33,229 bases of DNA from Patescibacteria group bacterium (GTDB lineage: Bacteria; Patescibacteriota; Minisyncoccia; Phycocordibacterales; UBA9973). Positions 7,939 through 14,960 of the stretch are shown piece after piece. The translations under genes and the position numbers were made by a program. The stretch's first letter is position 1, and each line of letters opens with the position of its first letter. The notes beneath the pieces were generated by a model. That model saw only the letters and a program-made list of their open reading frames with translations, was not told the origin of the DNA and did not search any database. The DNA lies in contig JAHIVA010000035.1 in assembly GCA_018816985.1 (NCBI GenBank), positions 1 to 33,229 on the forward strand. Direction: 5' to 3'.

Positions 7939-9321
7939 TTATGTTGGCAAATTTGCCGGTGGAGAAGCTTCTTTAGATTCAATACGTTCCAAAGTTGGAA
8001 CTTTCAAAATCTGTCCTGGGAAGTGCCAAATGGTTGCAAGCTCTTCTGTATTTAAAACAAAGGTTTTATGATGAACATAGGCCTTAATAAGACCATCAAG
8101 AGTAAGAACTTTAGGAATGGGCCATTGCCAATGATTTTGAGAAAAAATATGATGTCGAAGAGGTAAGCGGAAAAAAGCACGTTCACGATATTCATTGAGC
8201 ATTCTGTTGGCTAACATCATAACTGTTTTTGGAGAAGCTAATAGTACGCCACCATAACGATCTGCTTGAGCTGAATTTATACGATCAAAACCATTTGAAT
8301 CAGGAGCTGTGTATTGACGAAAAAGAAGACGAAGATTTCTTCTGGTACTAAAATCGAAGGCTTCTTTTTTTGCCACATATACAACCCTAATTCCAGTGTC
8401 AAAACCAAGCTTGCTTACCTTATTATTCATCCTTTCTACTGCCTTTTTATAAATATCAGGGGTACGAACTTCAATTCTGGCTCTTGTATCAGCCCCTGGC
8501 TTAATTTCTTTTGTGCTAGTATAAGGAGCTAATAATTTACTTATTTGAACTAGGGATTCAGCTACCCAGTTATGTTTGCCAAAATAAGTCCCTTTTGTTC
8601 GCCATGTTTTCTTTGAAGCGGTAATAACAATCTGAAGCCAGGCTTGTTCATCTTTTTTAAGCGAACCAAAAAGTTCAATCACTGGAGAAATTGGATCAAC
8701 CTTATATTCTTCTTTAGGGTCTTTGTCTAATCCAAAATCAACATATGTTTTAATCGGAAAAGCTTCAGGTTTCAATAAAGCAAATTCTGCTCCCCAGCCA
8801 TTCCAAGCACTCTTGGAAGAAATCTCGTCTACTGCTAAAGTATAATCTTCCACTGCCTTAATTTGAGCTTGAGGATATTGCGCATACATTTGGGTTTCAA
8901 TTAAACCCCTAACTCGCGTCGGCGTACGAATAAAAAAATGCACTTGCCCTTCAATGGACGCAATCTCCAAAGAAAACCAAAACCACACTGCTCCTTGCCA
9001 CCACTCTTCCTTACCTCCTTTTTCTGTCCATTGATAAAGAGCGTTAGTTAAAAAAAGTTCCATTGCTTTCGGACTGCGATCCACTTCGCGGGGTGGAATT
9101 ATTTCCAATAAAACGAAATCTATTCCAGAAATAAAATCCTGTTGGATATAATGAAGCCATAATTTCCAAGCTAGCCAACCTAAAAATATTGTCCCAGCCA
9201 AAGCCAAGACCACTATTCCTAAACTATATTTCCAGACAAAATAACCTAAGATTATAACTACAATCAAAAGCCAAATTTCTTTTATAAAATTTAAAATAGA
9301 TTCAACGACCGGATCCTTCAT
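7939..9321 (-). CDS. Large bitopic membrane protein of unknown function
   Basis: The 460-residue protein has two closely spaced hydrophobic segments at the N-terminus (about residues 14-31 and 33-52), then a long soluble domain starting with F-V-L-L-E-I-I-P-P-R-E-V-x-R-S-P-K-A-M-E. From memory, similar sequences in Patescibacteria occur beside, or as the N-terminal part of, TraG/VirD4-type coupling ATPases; no ATPase gene is visible here, so that link is only suggestive. There are no catalytic motifs I recognise. A C-terminal region mentions W-H-F-P-G-Q-I-L-K-V-P-T-L-E-R, also reminiscent of TraG-type proteins. It sits between the sigma-4/HARE protein (18-nt gap) and mltG (3-nt gap) and is probably co-transcribed. 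Confidence 0.75.
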   Translation of the reverse strand: MKDPVVESILNFIKEIWLLIVVIILGYFVWKYSLGIVVLALAGTIFLGWLAWKLWLHYIQQDFISGIDFVLLEIIPPREVDRSPKAMELFLTNALYQWTEKGGKEEWWQGAVWFWFSLEIASIEGQVHFFIRTPTRVRGLIETQMYAQYPQAQIKAVEDYTLAVDEISSKSAWNGWGAEFALLKPEAFPIKTYVDFGLDKDPKEEYKVDPISPVIELFGSLKKDEQAWLQIVITASKKTWRTKGTYFGKHNWVAESLVQISKLLAPYTSTKEIKPGADTRARIEVRTPDIYKKAVERMNNKVSKLGFDTGIRVVYVAKKEAFDFSTRRNLRLLFRQYTAPDSNGFDRINSAQADRYGGVLLASPKTVMMLANRMLNEYRERAFFRLPLRHHIFSQNHWQWPIPKVLTLDGLIKAYVHHKTFVLNTEELATIWHFPGQILKVPTLERIESKEASPPANLPT

Positions 9322-9339
9322 CCTTACATTTTAATATGT

Positions 9340-10371
9340 TTAAGCTATGGTGTAAAGTCCACCCTTGTCCTTCTTGAAATATTTTATATTAGCCAGATTT
9401 ACTAAAATAGTATTTTTCTTAAAATATCTCTCTTTCATCACTCTTTTAATGATTTCATCCTTTGACAAAGGTTCTCCTTCTTTTTTAAGAATATCCTGAA
9501 TAACTTCTCGGGCAATACCCGCTTTATAACCCCACTCAGAAAGAGCATACATTCCTCTACCCACTAATACAAAACGAGAATCTTTAATAAGTTCGTTGTG
9601 ACAAGTGGCATAATGAGTTTTTTTGCCAAAAGTTTTAGAAATAGAATCAGCTACTTCTTTAAAATGCATTGGCGAACCGTGGCGTCTCATTACCAAAAAG
9701 GCATAGTCTTTCACTCCGCGAGTGCGAATATTAGGCGAGGAAGCCTTACCCCATTCCCCTAATTCATTCTTCGCAATAGTTTTAGACATAGACAGCCATC
9801 TTTTAGCCATTTCCGCATCTCGGCACTCTTCAGTCACATCTTTCATCTGCTCAAAAAACTTCTTAATCATTTCAGTCTCAGGAATTAAGTCTTCGTCTTT
9901 CAAACTAGTATAAAGTTTTCGCAAAGTTTCGTGAATCTTATCAGCCATAGCGTCGTTGATACTATAACGAGTATGAAAATGCTCATCTTCGCGATATTTT
10001 TTAAAAACATCAGCTAATATCAGAAAAAAATTAATGTGATTCTGGGTATTTTTGTCTTTTGAAACATAAGGCAAAAATTCATGTTCAGCAACAATTGACC
10101 CCAAGTTATGCACTATCTGTTTCAGCTCGTCAAAAATCGCTTGCTCATTTTTATAAGCATCAGATTTTTTAATAAGATTAATGGCAGCTTCTTCAACTTG
10201 ACGGACACGCTCTCGAGTAATGTTATATTTTTTACCAATATCTTCAAGGGTTTTTTTCTTTCCATCAGCGGTCAAACCAAAACGATTCATAATTACATCC
10301 AAAGCCCTATCAGCTAAGTGTGAAGTTATTTTTTTAGTTATTTTTTGGGGTTTAAAAGTTATTGTCGACAT
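9340..10371 (-). CDS. Sigma-70 region 4-like DNA-binding protein with C-terminal HARE-HTH modules
   Basis: The first 70 residues look like sigma region 4: R-A-L-D-V-I-M-x-R-F-G-L...T-L-E-D-I-G-K-K-Y-N-I-T-R-E-R-V-R-Q-V-E-E-x-A, the -35-recognition helix-turn-helix. No region 2 is present, so it is not a complete sigma factor. The C-terminal third contains two winged-helix repeats (about 225-285 and 286-342) with M-H-F-K-E-V-A-D-S-I and L-S-K-D-E-I-I-K-R-V-M, resembling HARE-HTH/RpoE-delta domains. It is probably a transcription regulator or RNA polymerase accessory protein. It starts 5 nt after typA and leads into the membrane protein and mltG. Confidence 0.75.
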   Translation of the reverse strand: MSTITFKPQKITKKITSHLADRALDVIMNRFGLTADGKKKTLEDIGKKYNITRERVRQVEEAAINLIKKSDAYKNEQAIFDELKQIVHNLGSIVAEHEFLPYVSKDKNTQNHINFFLILADVFKKYREDEHFHTRYSINDAMADKIHETLRKLYTSLKDEDLIPETEMIKKFFEQMKDVTEECRDAEMAKRWLSMSKTIAKNELGEWGKASSPNIRTRGVKDYAFLVMRRHGSPMHFKEVADSISKTFGKKTHYATCHNELIKDSRFVLVGRGMYALSEWGYKAGIAREVIQDILKKEGEPLSKDEIIKRVMKERYFKKNTILVNLANIKYFKKDKGGLYTIA

Positions 10372-10376
10372 ATTTT

Positions 10377-12200
10377 TTATCTTTTTGCTCTTGCTCGGTC
10401 AAGCTCAGTTAAATATTTTTTACGCAACCGAACAGATTTTGGTGTAATTTCTAGATATTCATCCACATTCATAACCTCCAAACCTCGCTCAATACTCAGA
10501 ATAAAAGCGGGATTTAAGGTTATTGCTTCGTCGTTACCAGAGGCCCTCATATTCGTAAGTTGTTTCCCCTTAGTGGGATTGACAGACATATCATCCCCCT
10601 TCAAAACATTACCCACAACCATTCCTTCATAAACCTCTGTCCCGTGAACTACATACAATATACCACGTTCCTGTAAATTTGCAAGAGAAAAAGCTACTAC
10701 TTTGCCCGCAACCATTGAAACCATAGAACCGTATTCTCTTTTTTTTATTTCTCCAGCAGATTCTTTAAATCCAGTTACCCTAGAACTCATAATTCCTTCT
10801 CCTTTTGTATCTATAATAAATTCACTACGATAACCTAAAAGTCCACGAGTAGGTATGTCAAAAATAATCCTAGCAATTCCTTCTTTTTCCACCATATCTT
10901 TCATAGTGCCACGCCTTTTGCTAATTTTTTCAATAACGCTTCCAGAAAATTCCATTGGAACATCAATCACTAATTCTTCATAGGGTTCCGTTTTAACTCC
11001 ATCTTTTTCTTTAATAATAACCTCCGGTTGAGAAACTTGCATTTCAAAACCTTCCCGGCGCATATTTTCAAGGAGTATCGCTATATGAAGTTCACCCCGT
11101 CCATAAACTTTAAAAAAAGAAGGACCTGATTGCTGACTATTTTGATCTGGAGAAAAATCAACTTTCAGTCCGACATTTATTTCTAATTCTTTTTCCAATC
11201 TTTCTTTAATTTGCCTAGAGGTAACATATTTACCTTCCAATCCAACAAAAGGAGAATCGTTGACTAAAAAATTAAGAGAGAGAGTCGGTTCATCTATAGC
11301 AATATGTGGCAATTGCTCAACGCTCTCGTCTTCACATAAGGTTTCCCCAATATAAATATCTGGAATTCCAGCCAAAAGAATAATGTCGCCTGAAGTAGCA
11401 AAATCTGTTTCCTTTCTATTAATACCCTCAAAAACGAAAAGCTTAGCAATCTTTCCCTTGCGTGTCCCATTTTCTCCCTTCACAAAAACCTGACTGGAGG
11501 TTTTTATTTTTCCGGAATAAATTCGTGCCACCGCCAGCCGGCCCAAAAAATTATCGTAACCTAAGTTAAAAACTTGCGCAGACATTTTCCTTTCTTCATT
11601 AATAGAAGCTGGTGAAACTTTTTCTAAAATTACCTCAAGCAAAGGCGATAAATCTATCGATTTGTCACCTAAGTGGCGAAAAGCTAATCCCTGCCGTCCA
11701 ATAGCGTAAACTGTTTCAAAATTTGCCTGCTCCTCGCTAGCGCCTAACTCAAAAAATAAATCTAAAATTTCACTATGGACTCGATTAGCATCCGCCGCCG
11801 GTTTATCTATTTTGTTTATGACCACAATCGGCTTCAAACCCAACTCCAAAGATTTTTTTAAAACAAATCTAGTTTGCGGCATTGGCCCTTCAACCGCATC
11901 TACCAAGAGAAGAACTGAATCAATAGCACGCAAAACGCGTTCTACCTCCGAACCAAAATCAGCATGACCAGGAGTATCTACAATATTTATCTTTGTTGTG
12001 GGACGTCCTGAGTCTTTCGAAGGATAATTAATAGAAGTATTTTTAGAATAAATAGTAATACCCCGCTCTTTTTCAAGATCGTTTGAATCCATAGAAACTC
12101 CCTCATCTTGAAGCCCACCATTTTGCTTCATTAAAGCATCAGTCAAGGTTGTTTTGCCGTGGTCCACGTGAGCTATGATTGCTATGTTTCTAATTTCCAT
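10377..12200 (-). CDS. typA: Ribosome-associated GTPase TypA/BipA
   Basis: The 607-residue protein is full length for TypA/BipA, an EF-G-like translational GTPase involved in ribosome assembly and stress adaptation. G1 is A-H-V-D-H-G-K-T-T-L (10-19), followed by E-R-G-I-T-I switch I, D-T-P-G-H-A-D-F-G (75-83) and N-K-I-D. The C-terminal region has the TypA-specific R-R-G-T-M-K-D-M and G-L-L-G-Y-R-S-E-F. Between I-N-Y and T-K-I-N-I-V-D-T-P-G-H there are about 8 additional residues, P-S-K-D-S-G-R-P, encoded by a TTCGA-N5-CTCAGG repeat (12007-12023). Its promoter region overlaps a terminator-like hairpin (12215-12246). Confidence 0.96.
   Translation of the reverse strand: MEIRNIAIIAHVDHGKTTLTDALMKQNGGLQDEGVSMDSNDLEKERGITIYSKNTSINYPSKDSGRPTTKINIVDTPGHADFGSEVERVLRAIDSVLLLVDAVEGPMPQTRFVLKKSLELGLKPIVVINKIDKPAADANRVHSEILDLFFELGASEEQANFETVYAIGRQGLAFRHLGDKSIDLSPLLEVILEKVSPASINEERKMSAQVFNLGYDNFLGRLAVARIYSGKIKTSSQVFVKGENGTRKGKIAKLFVFEGINRKETDFATSGDIILLAGIPDIYIGETLCEDESVEQLPHIAIDEPTLSLNFLVNDSPFVGLEGKYVTSRQIKERLEKELEINVGLKVDFSPDQNSQQSGPSFFKVYGRGELHIAILLENMRREGFEMQVSQPEVIIKEKDGVKTEPYEELVIDVPMEFSGSVIEKISKRRGTMKDMVEKEGIARIIFDIPTRGLLGYRSEFIIDTKGEGIMSSRVTGFKESAGEIKKREYGSMVSMVAGKVVAFSLANLQERGILYVVHGTEVYEGMVVGNVLKGDDMSVNPTKGKQLTNMRASGNDEAITLNPAFILSIERGLEVMNVDEYLEITPKSVRLRKKYLTELDRARAKR
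12007..12023. repeat. TTCGA...CTCAGG short element inside typA
   Basis: Plus-strand CCTGAGTCTTTCGAAGG; in the sense direction of typA it reads CCTTCGAAAGACTCAGG and encodes P-S-K-D-S-G. It matches the murE copy (28763-28780) in motif, orientation relative to the gene and reading frame, and falls at a local length increase of the protein compared with other TypA. Confidence 0.65.
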
Positions 12201-12214
12201 AAGTAGTTTTCATT

Positions 12215-12252
12215 AAAAAAAGCCCAACAAAACATTGGAGCTTTTTATTATA
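12215..12252 (-). promoter_or_regulatory. typA promoter overlapping a terminator-like hairpin
   Basis: On the minus strand a TATAAT box lies at 12247-12252. Immediately downstream is a hairpin (arms 12246-12235 and 12227-12215, AAAAAGC...GCTTTTT with a near-complete stem) ending in a run of seven T, only about 14 nt before the typA ATG. Transcripts entering from further upstream would be terminated, while initiation near 12240 starts inside the 5' arm and would weaken the hairpin. No clear -35 box is seen. Confidence 0.5.
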
Positions 12253-12332
12253 ATAACACAGTTTTAAAGAAACAACAAATTTAAAAATAAAAAGATGCAA
12301 AAGATATTATTTTATGTTATTTTATAGTCAAT

Positions 12333-12350
12333 GCGTCGGTATAGAGTGTG
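12333..12350 (+). other. Possible degenerate 5' fragment of tRNA-Tyr
   Basis: GCGTCGGTATAGAGTG at 12333-12348 nearly copies the first 17 nt of the tRNA-Tyr gene 72 bp downstream (GCGTCGGTGGTAGAGTG, with one base deleted and one changed). A later AGACTGT also resembles the tRNA anticodon stem region. No complete cloverleaf can be folded, so it looks like a remnant of a duplicated tRNA. Confidence 0.45.
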
Positions 12351-12404
12351 CGGGAGAGACTGTTATGTTAGTGTAAAGATTTGGTATGAAGAAAAATAAA
12401 TAAT

Positions 12405-12487
12405 GCGTCGGTGGTAGAGTGGTCAATTACAACAGACTGTAAATCTGTCGCCTTCGGGCTACGAAGGTTCGAATCCTTCCCGGCGCA
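12405..12487 (+). tRNA. tRNA-Tyr (GUA)
   Basis: A class II tRNA with a complete cloverleaf: acceptor stem GCGTCGG pairing with CCGGCGC plus discriminator A, anticodon loop CTGTAAA with GTA anticodon, a long variable arm (CGCCTTCGGGCTAC), and T arm GAAGG-TTCGAAT-CCTTC. The 3' CCA is not encoded (CCC follows). The long variable arm fits bacterial tRNA-Tyr. The downstream TIG gene has its own promoter starting 5 nt after the tRNA end. Confidence 0.95.
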
Positions 12488-12491
12488 CCCC

Positions 12492-12520
12492 TTGACATTT
12501 GGTACATAAAGTGCTATACT
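12492..12520 (+). promoter_or_regulatory. Consensus promoter for the TIG-domain gene
   Basis: TTGACA (12492-12497) and TATACT (12515-12520) are spaced 17 nt apart, almost the perfect sigma-70 consensus. The -10 ends 9 nt before the ATG at 12530, so transcription would begin within 1-4 nt of the start codon and the mRNA would be leaderless. Confidence 0.85.
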
Positions 12521-12529
12521 TATAGTATT

Positions 12530-13177
12530 ATGAAAATAAATAAAAATTCAATGGTTTTGAGCTTGAAAATATTATCTATTTTGTCGTTTAGCTTATTGCT
12601 TATACCCGTTAAGGCTTTGGCGACTCCAGGATATGTAGACAATCCAATACCCTATATTTCGTCTATTAGTCCAGATTCCAGTAATGGCCTTGTGGGAACA
12701 AATATTATCATTACAATTACTGGAAATGGATTTATCCCAAACTCAATAGCGAGAGTTAACGGTGCCGACCGAGCAACCACTTTTATAGATTATTCTCATC
12801 TTTTGGTTAGATTAAATCCAAATGATACTTATAACACTAATGGAATTTACATTAATATTTTTAATGGATTTCCGGGTGGAGGATATTCTAATGCAGAATA
12901 CTTTACTGTTAATAAACTGACTCCCGTTGCTAGCACAAATAATAATTATTCGAATACAGGCCAAACAGAAAATTCGACAAACGAAAACAATGATGCTAAC
13001 GACAACAACCGTAGCCTTGCCGCCACTGCCCTTTTCGGAACACCAAATAGTTTTCTGCCTTCCGGTTTGATTCAGTGGATTATCTTAGCAATAATTGTTT
13101 TGATTATTGTCATTATGGTCAGGAGAGTTTTTGGCGCCCAGAAAAGATACGATGATATGCCACTAAAACACGAATAA
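12530..13177 (+). CDS. Secreted, membrane-anchored IPT/TIG-domain surface protein
   Basis: The 215-residue protein begins with a basic N-terminus and a hydrophobic signal sequence ending near A-L-A (residue 31). Residues about 42-107 form one IPT/TIG immunoglobulin-like domain (P-Y-I-S-S-I-S-P-D-S...G-T-N-I-I-I-T-I-T-G-N-G-F-I-P...V-R-L-N-P). An Asn/Thr-rich linker (about 115-160) follows, and a C-terminal transmembrane helix (I-I-L-A-I-I-V-L-I-I-V-I-M-V) ends in R-R and a short charged tail. It is probably displayed outside the cell and anchored at its C-terminus. The ATG at 12530 suits the leaderless promoter; a second in-frame ATG at 12551 also would leave an adequate signal peptide. A terminator follows. 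Confidence 0.82.
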   Translation: MKINKNSMVLSLKILSILSFSLLLIPVKALATPGYVDNPIPYISSISPDSSNGLVGTNIIITITGNGFIPNSIARVNGADRATTFIDYSHLLVRLNPNDTYNTNGIYINIFNGFPGGGYSNAEYFTVNKLTPVASTNNNYSNTGQTENSTNENNDANDNNRSLAATALFGTPNSFLPSGLIQWIILAIIVLIIVIMVRRVFGAQKRYDDMPLKHE

Positions 13178-13194
13178 AAATATAAAATCTCAAC

Positions 13195-13226
13195 AAAAAA
13201 GTCAGCCCTAAGGGGTTGACTTTTTT
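13195..13226 (+). terminator. Rho-independent terminator after the TIG gene
   Basis: AAAAAAGTCA (13195-13204) pairs with TGACTTTTTT (13217-13226), extended by CCC/GGG, followed by a T-rich run. Its 3' arm contains the TTGACT that serves as -35 box of the next promoter. Confidence 0.85.
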
Positions 13227-13244
13227 GTTTTTGTATGATACAAT
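13216..13244 (+). promoter_or_regulatory. Promoter of the SPFH island
   Basis: TTGACT (13216-13221) and TACAAT (13239-13244) are 17 nt apart. The predicted start near 13251 leaves a leader of about 147 nt before the SPFH gene, containing two ACATAGGAA palindromes and a GC-rich hairpin (GCGCCC 13350-13355 with GGGCGC 13359-13364). Confidence 0.65.
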
Positions 13245-13280
13245 ATAAGGGTATTTTCTGTCCCTTGAAAACTAAAAAAT

Positions 13281-13333
13281 ACATAGGAAGTTCCTATGTT
13301 GAAAGATAAAGATTACATAGGAATTTCCTATGT
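13281..13333. repeat. Pair of 19-bp palindromes upstream of the SPFH gene
   Basis: ACATAGGAA-G-TTCCTATGT (13281-13299) and ACATAGGAA-T-TTCCTATGT (13315-13333) differ only in their central base and are spaced 34 bp centre to centre. They lie in the leader about 30-80 bp downstream of the predicted transcription start. They could be operators bound by a dimeric repressor, or copies of a small palindromic repeat. Confidence 0.8.
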
Positions 13334-13397
13334 ATCTGTTATTAAACTCGCGCCCGCGGGGCGCTTAACTAACAGCGCTTGGCGCAAGGAGGAAGTT

Positions 13398-14180
13398 ATG
13401 GGGTACTTGATTTTTTTTGTCATCGTTTTGGCGCTGATTGCTGTCCTTGTACTGCTCGTTACACAGTCAAGGACAGAGGTGAAGCCGGCGACGGCTTTAG
13501 TCTACAACAATATGTGGACTGGGCAACCGGATGTTGTTTTTCCTGGGACTGGTTTCATCGTCCCTGGAATTCATCGTATCCTTGAGAGAGAGGTCTCTCT
13601 CAAGAACGAAGCGGAAAATCCATCAAATGTGAACTTAATCACAGGAGACGGAATCGAGCTGGAGGTGGATTATATTGTCCGCCGCCTTCAGGTTGGTTGC
13701 CCTAATCCTGAAAAAACAACCAACTGGGAAGATTTAAAAAAATGTGTAATCAAAGCAGTTACCATAATCAATTACTCGGGGCGTCGTGATAAAATTCTCA
13801 CTCGAATCGTAGCGCGACTTCAAGAAGCTCTCCAGCGTAGGACTGTCAATGAACTTTTCTCTGAAATTGACGTAAAAACGGGGAAAAGAGGGAAAGTTAA
13901 CAAGGAGGTAATGCAAACAATAGAAACCGAGGTAAACACCAAACTCCGTGACGACATTGTTACTACTGAGTGGGGCTTCTGGGTAGAGATAGACCTAGAA
14001 GACTACAATCTTCCAATCGTGATTCGCAAAGCAAGAGAACAACGATCTAGCGCCGAAATCGCTGGTAGCGCACTCAAGGAAAAAGCGACAGCAGCAGGAG
14101 TGAAACCCGAATGGCTTATTGTCGGAGAAGCTCTTTCCAGCATTTTCGGAAACAGGAAAAAAGGGGGTGACAAAGAATGA
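13398..14180 (+). CDS. SPFH/Band-7 (prohibitin-like) membrane protein
   Basis: The 260-residue protein has an N-terminal transmembrane helix (about residues 2-22) and then a Band-7 domain: V-F-P-G-T-G-F-I-V-P-G-I-H-R-I...R-E-V-S-L...L-I-T-G-D-G-I-E-L-E-V-D-Y-I-V-R. The C-terminal part is Ala/Glu-rich and probably coiled coil. Such proteins form membrane-associated oligomeric scaffolds. The ATG at 13398 is chosen because AAGGAGG lies 5-6 nt upstream, the best Shine-Dalgarno in the window; an earlier in-frame ATG at 13296 begins inside a palindrome. Codon use is visibly more GC-rich than in neighbours. The stop overlaps the next gene's ATG (ATGA), indicating translational coupling. Confidence 0.85.
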   Translation: MGYLIFFVIVLALIAVLVLLVTQSRTEVKPATALVYNNMWTGQPDVVFPGTGFIVPGIHRILEREVSLKNEAENPSNVNLITGDGIELEVDYIVRRLQVGCPNPEKTTNWEDLKKCVIKAVTIINYSGRRDKILTRIVARLQEALQRRTVNELFSEIDVKTGKRGKVNKEVMQTIETEVNTKLRDDIVTTEWGFWVEIDLEDYNLPIVIRKAREQRSSAEIAGSALKEKATAAGVKPEWLIVGEALSSIFGNRKKGGDKE

Positions 14181-14842
14181 ATCTCATTATTTGGCTTGCG
14201 GTAGCGGTGGCACTCTTCGTACTGGGTTTCATTAGTTGGGTTACCTGGTTTTCGATTCTGGCCATCGTTGCGGGAATATTCCTACTCATCTGCACCGGTG
14301 TGGGAATAGCAATTATCGCGGGAATTACGACCATCCATCCTGTGGTTCGGAAAATCATTATCTGGATGGTGGTTCTCTGCCTCGTGGTTATCGTCTGGGC
14401 AGGGATCAACAAATACAGGAAGGAGTTGAAAGCAGAGAAAAAGGCGGACAAAATCGGGATGGCAAACTCTTCGTTGTGTAAAAACGATGAGAGTAAGTGG
14501 GTAGCCATCCCCACCGGTTTTTACAAGGATGGCACTGGGGCTTGCGTGGAAGGAACGCCACCCCCACCGCCGGCACCACCGGCTCCGCCTGTCGAGGCAC
14601 TCGTATTGGAAAAAGAGTGTCTCACACCCTGCAGTAGTTTTGTGGGGTGGAATTACAAAGTCCGAACGGATGGAGATCCGGTCCGGGTCTATAACGCGAA
14701 CTATTCCTGGGAAATCCCAGGAAAGGGGATGGCCAACCCACCCAAAAATTTCAAACCCGGCGATGCACAAATTATTTCGTCGGGGAAAAATCCACAGGTT
14801 GGGGTGTGGGTTTACAAAAAAATCACTGTCCCTAGACAGTGA
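14177..14842 (+). CDS. Membrane protein with proline-rich linker and extracytoplasmic C-terminal domain
   Basis: The 221-residue protein starts with three probable transmembrane helices (about residues 4-24, 27-48 and 58-79). A charged stretch with K-A-E-K-K-A-D-K follows, then a cysteine-containing segment (C103, C123), a run of prolines with Ala (P-P-P-P-P-A-P-P-A-P-P, about 128-138) and a C-terminal domain with two further cysteines (C-L-T-P-C) and an S-W-E-I-P-G motif. I do not recognise a family. It is translationally coupled to the SPFH gene through ATGA, and shares its higher GC. SPFH proteins often pair with a membrane partner (NfeD in other systems), but this protein does not look like NfeD. 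Confidence 0.65.
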   Translation: MNLIIWLAVAVALFVLGFISWVTWFSILAIVAGIFLLICTGVGIAIIAGITTIHPVVRKIIIWMVVLCLVVIVWAGINKYRKELKAEKKADKIGMANSSLCKNDESKWVAIPTGFYKDGTGACVEGTPPPPPAPPAPPVEALVLEKECLTPCSSFVGWNYKVRTDGDPVRVYNANYSWEIPGKGMANPPKNFKPGDAQIISSGKNPQVGVWVYKKITVPRQ

Positions 14843-14907
14843 GTAGCGCCCGACCAGCGCGAAAGAGGTCAAAGATATGGCTAATATTATCGCGTCTGGC
14901 CAACGCA

Positions 14908-14940
14908 AAAGGGCGGCGTTCTATCGAACGACCGCCCTTT
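14908..14940. terminator. Bidirectional terminator between convergent operons
   Basis: AAAGGGCGG (14908-14916) pairs with CCGCCCTTT (14932-14940), with an inner GTTC/GAAC pair around TATC. It lies between the end of the SPFH island (plus) and the end of the pilin-like operon (minus), so it can serve both. Confidence 0.8.
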
Positions 14941-14960
14941 CTAATTTCTACTCAATTATT

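Noticed and set aside
10390-10410. GGTCAAGCTCAG near the typA 3' end as another TTCGA...CTCAGG element
   Set aside because: The TCGA half is missing and the protein end L-T-E-L-D-R-A-R-A-K is ordinary for TypA.
13296-13397. Upstream ATG extending the SPFH protein by 34 residues
   Set aside because: It begins in the palindrome region, lacks a ribosome binding site and adds a non-family sequence, whereas the ATG at 13398 has AAGGAGG at proper spacing.
14282-14908. Long antisense reading frame opposite the proline-rich membrane protein
   Set aside because: It is a by-product of GC-rich codons in the true gene; its translation has no domain, signal or context support.
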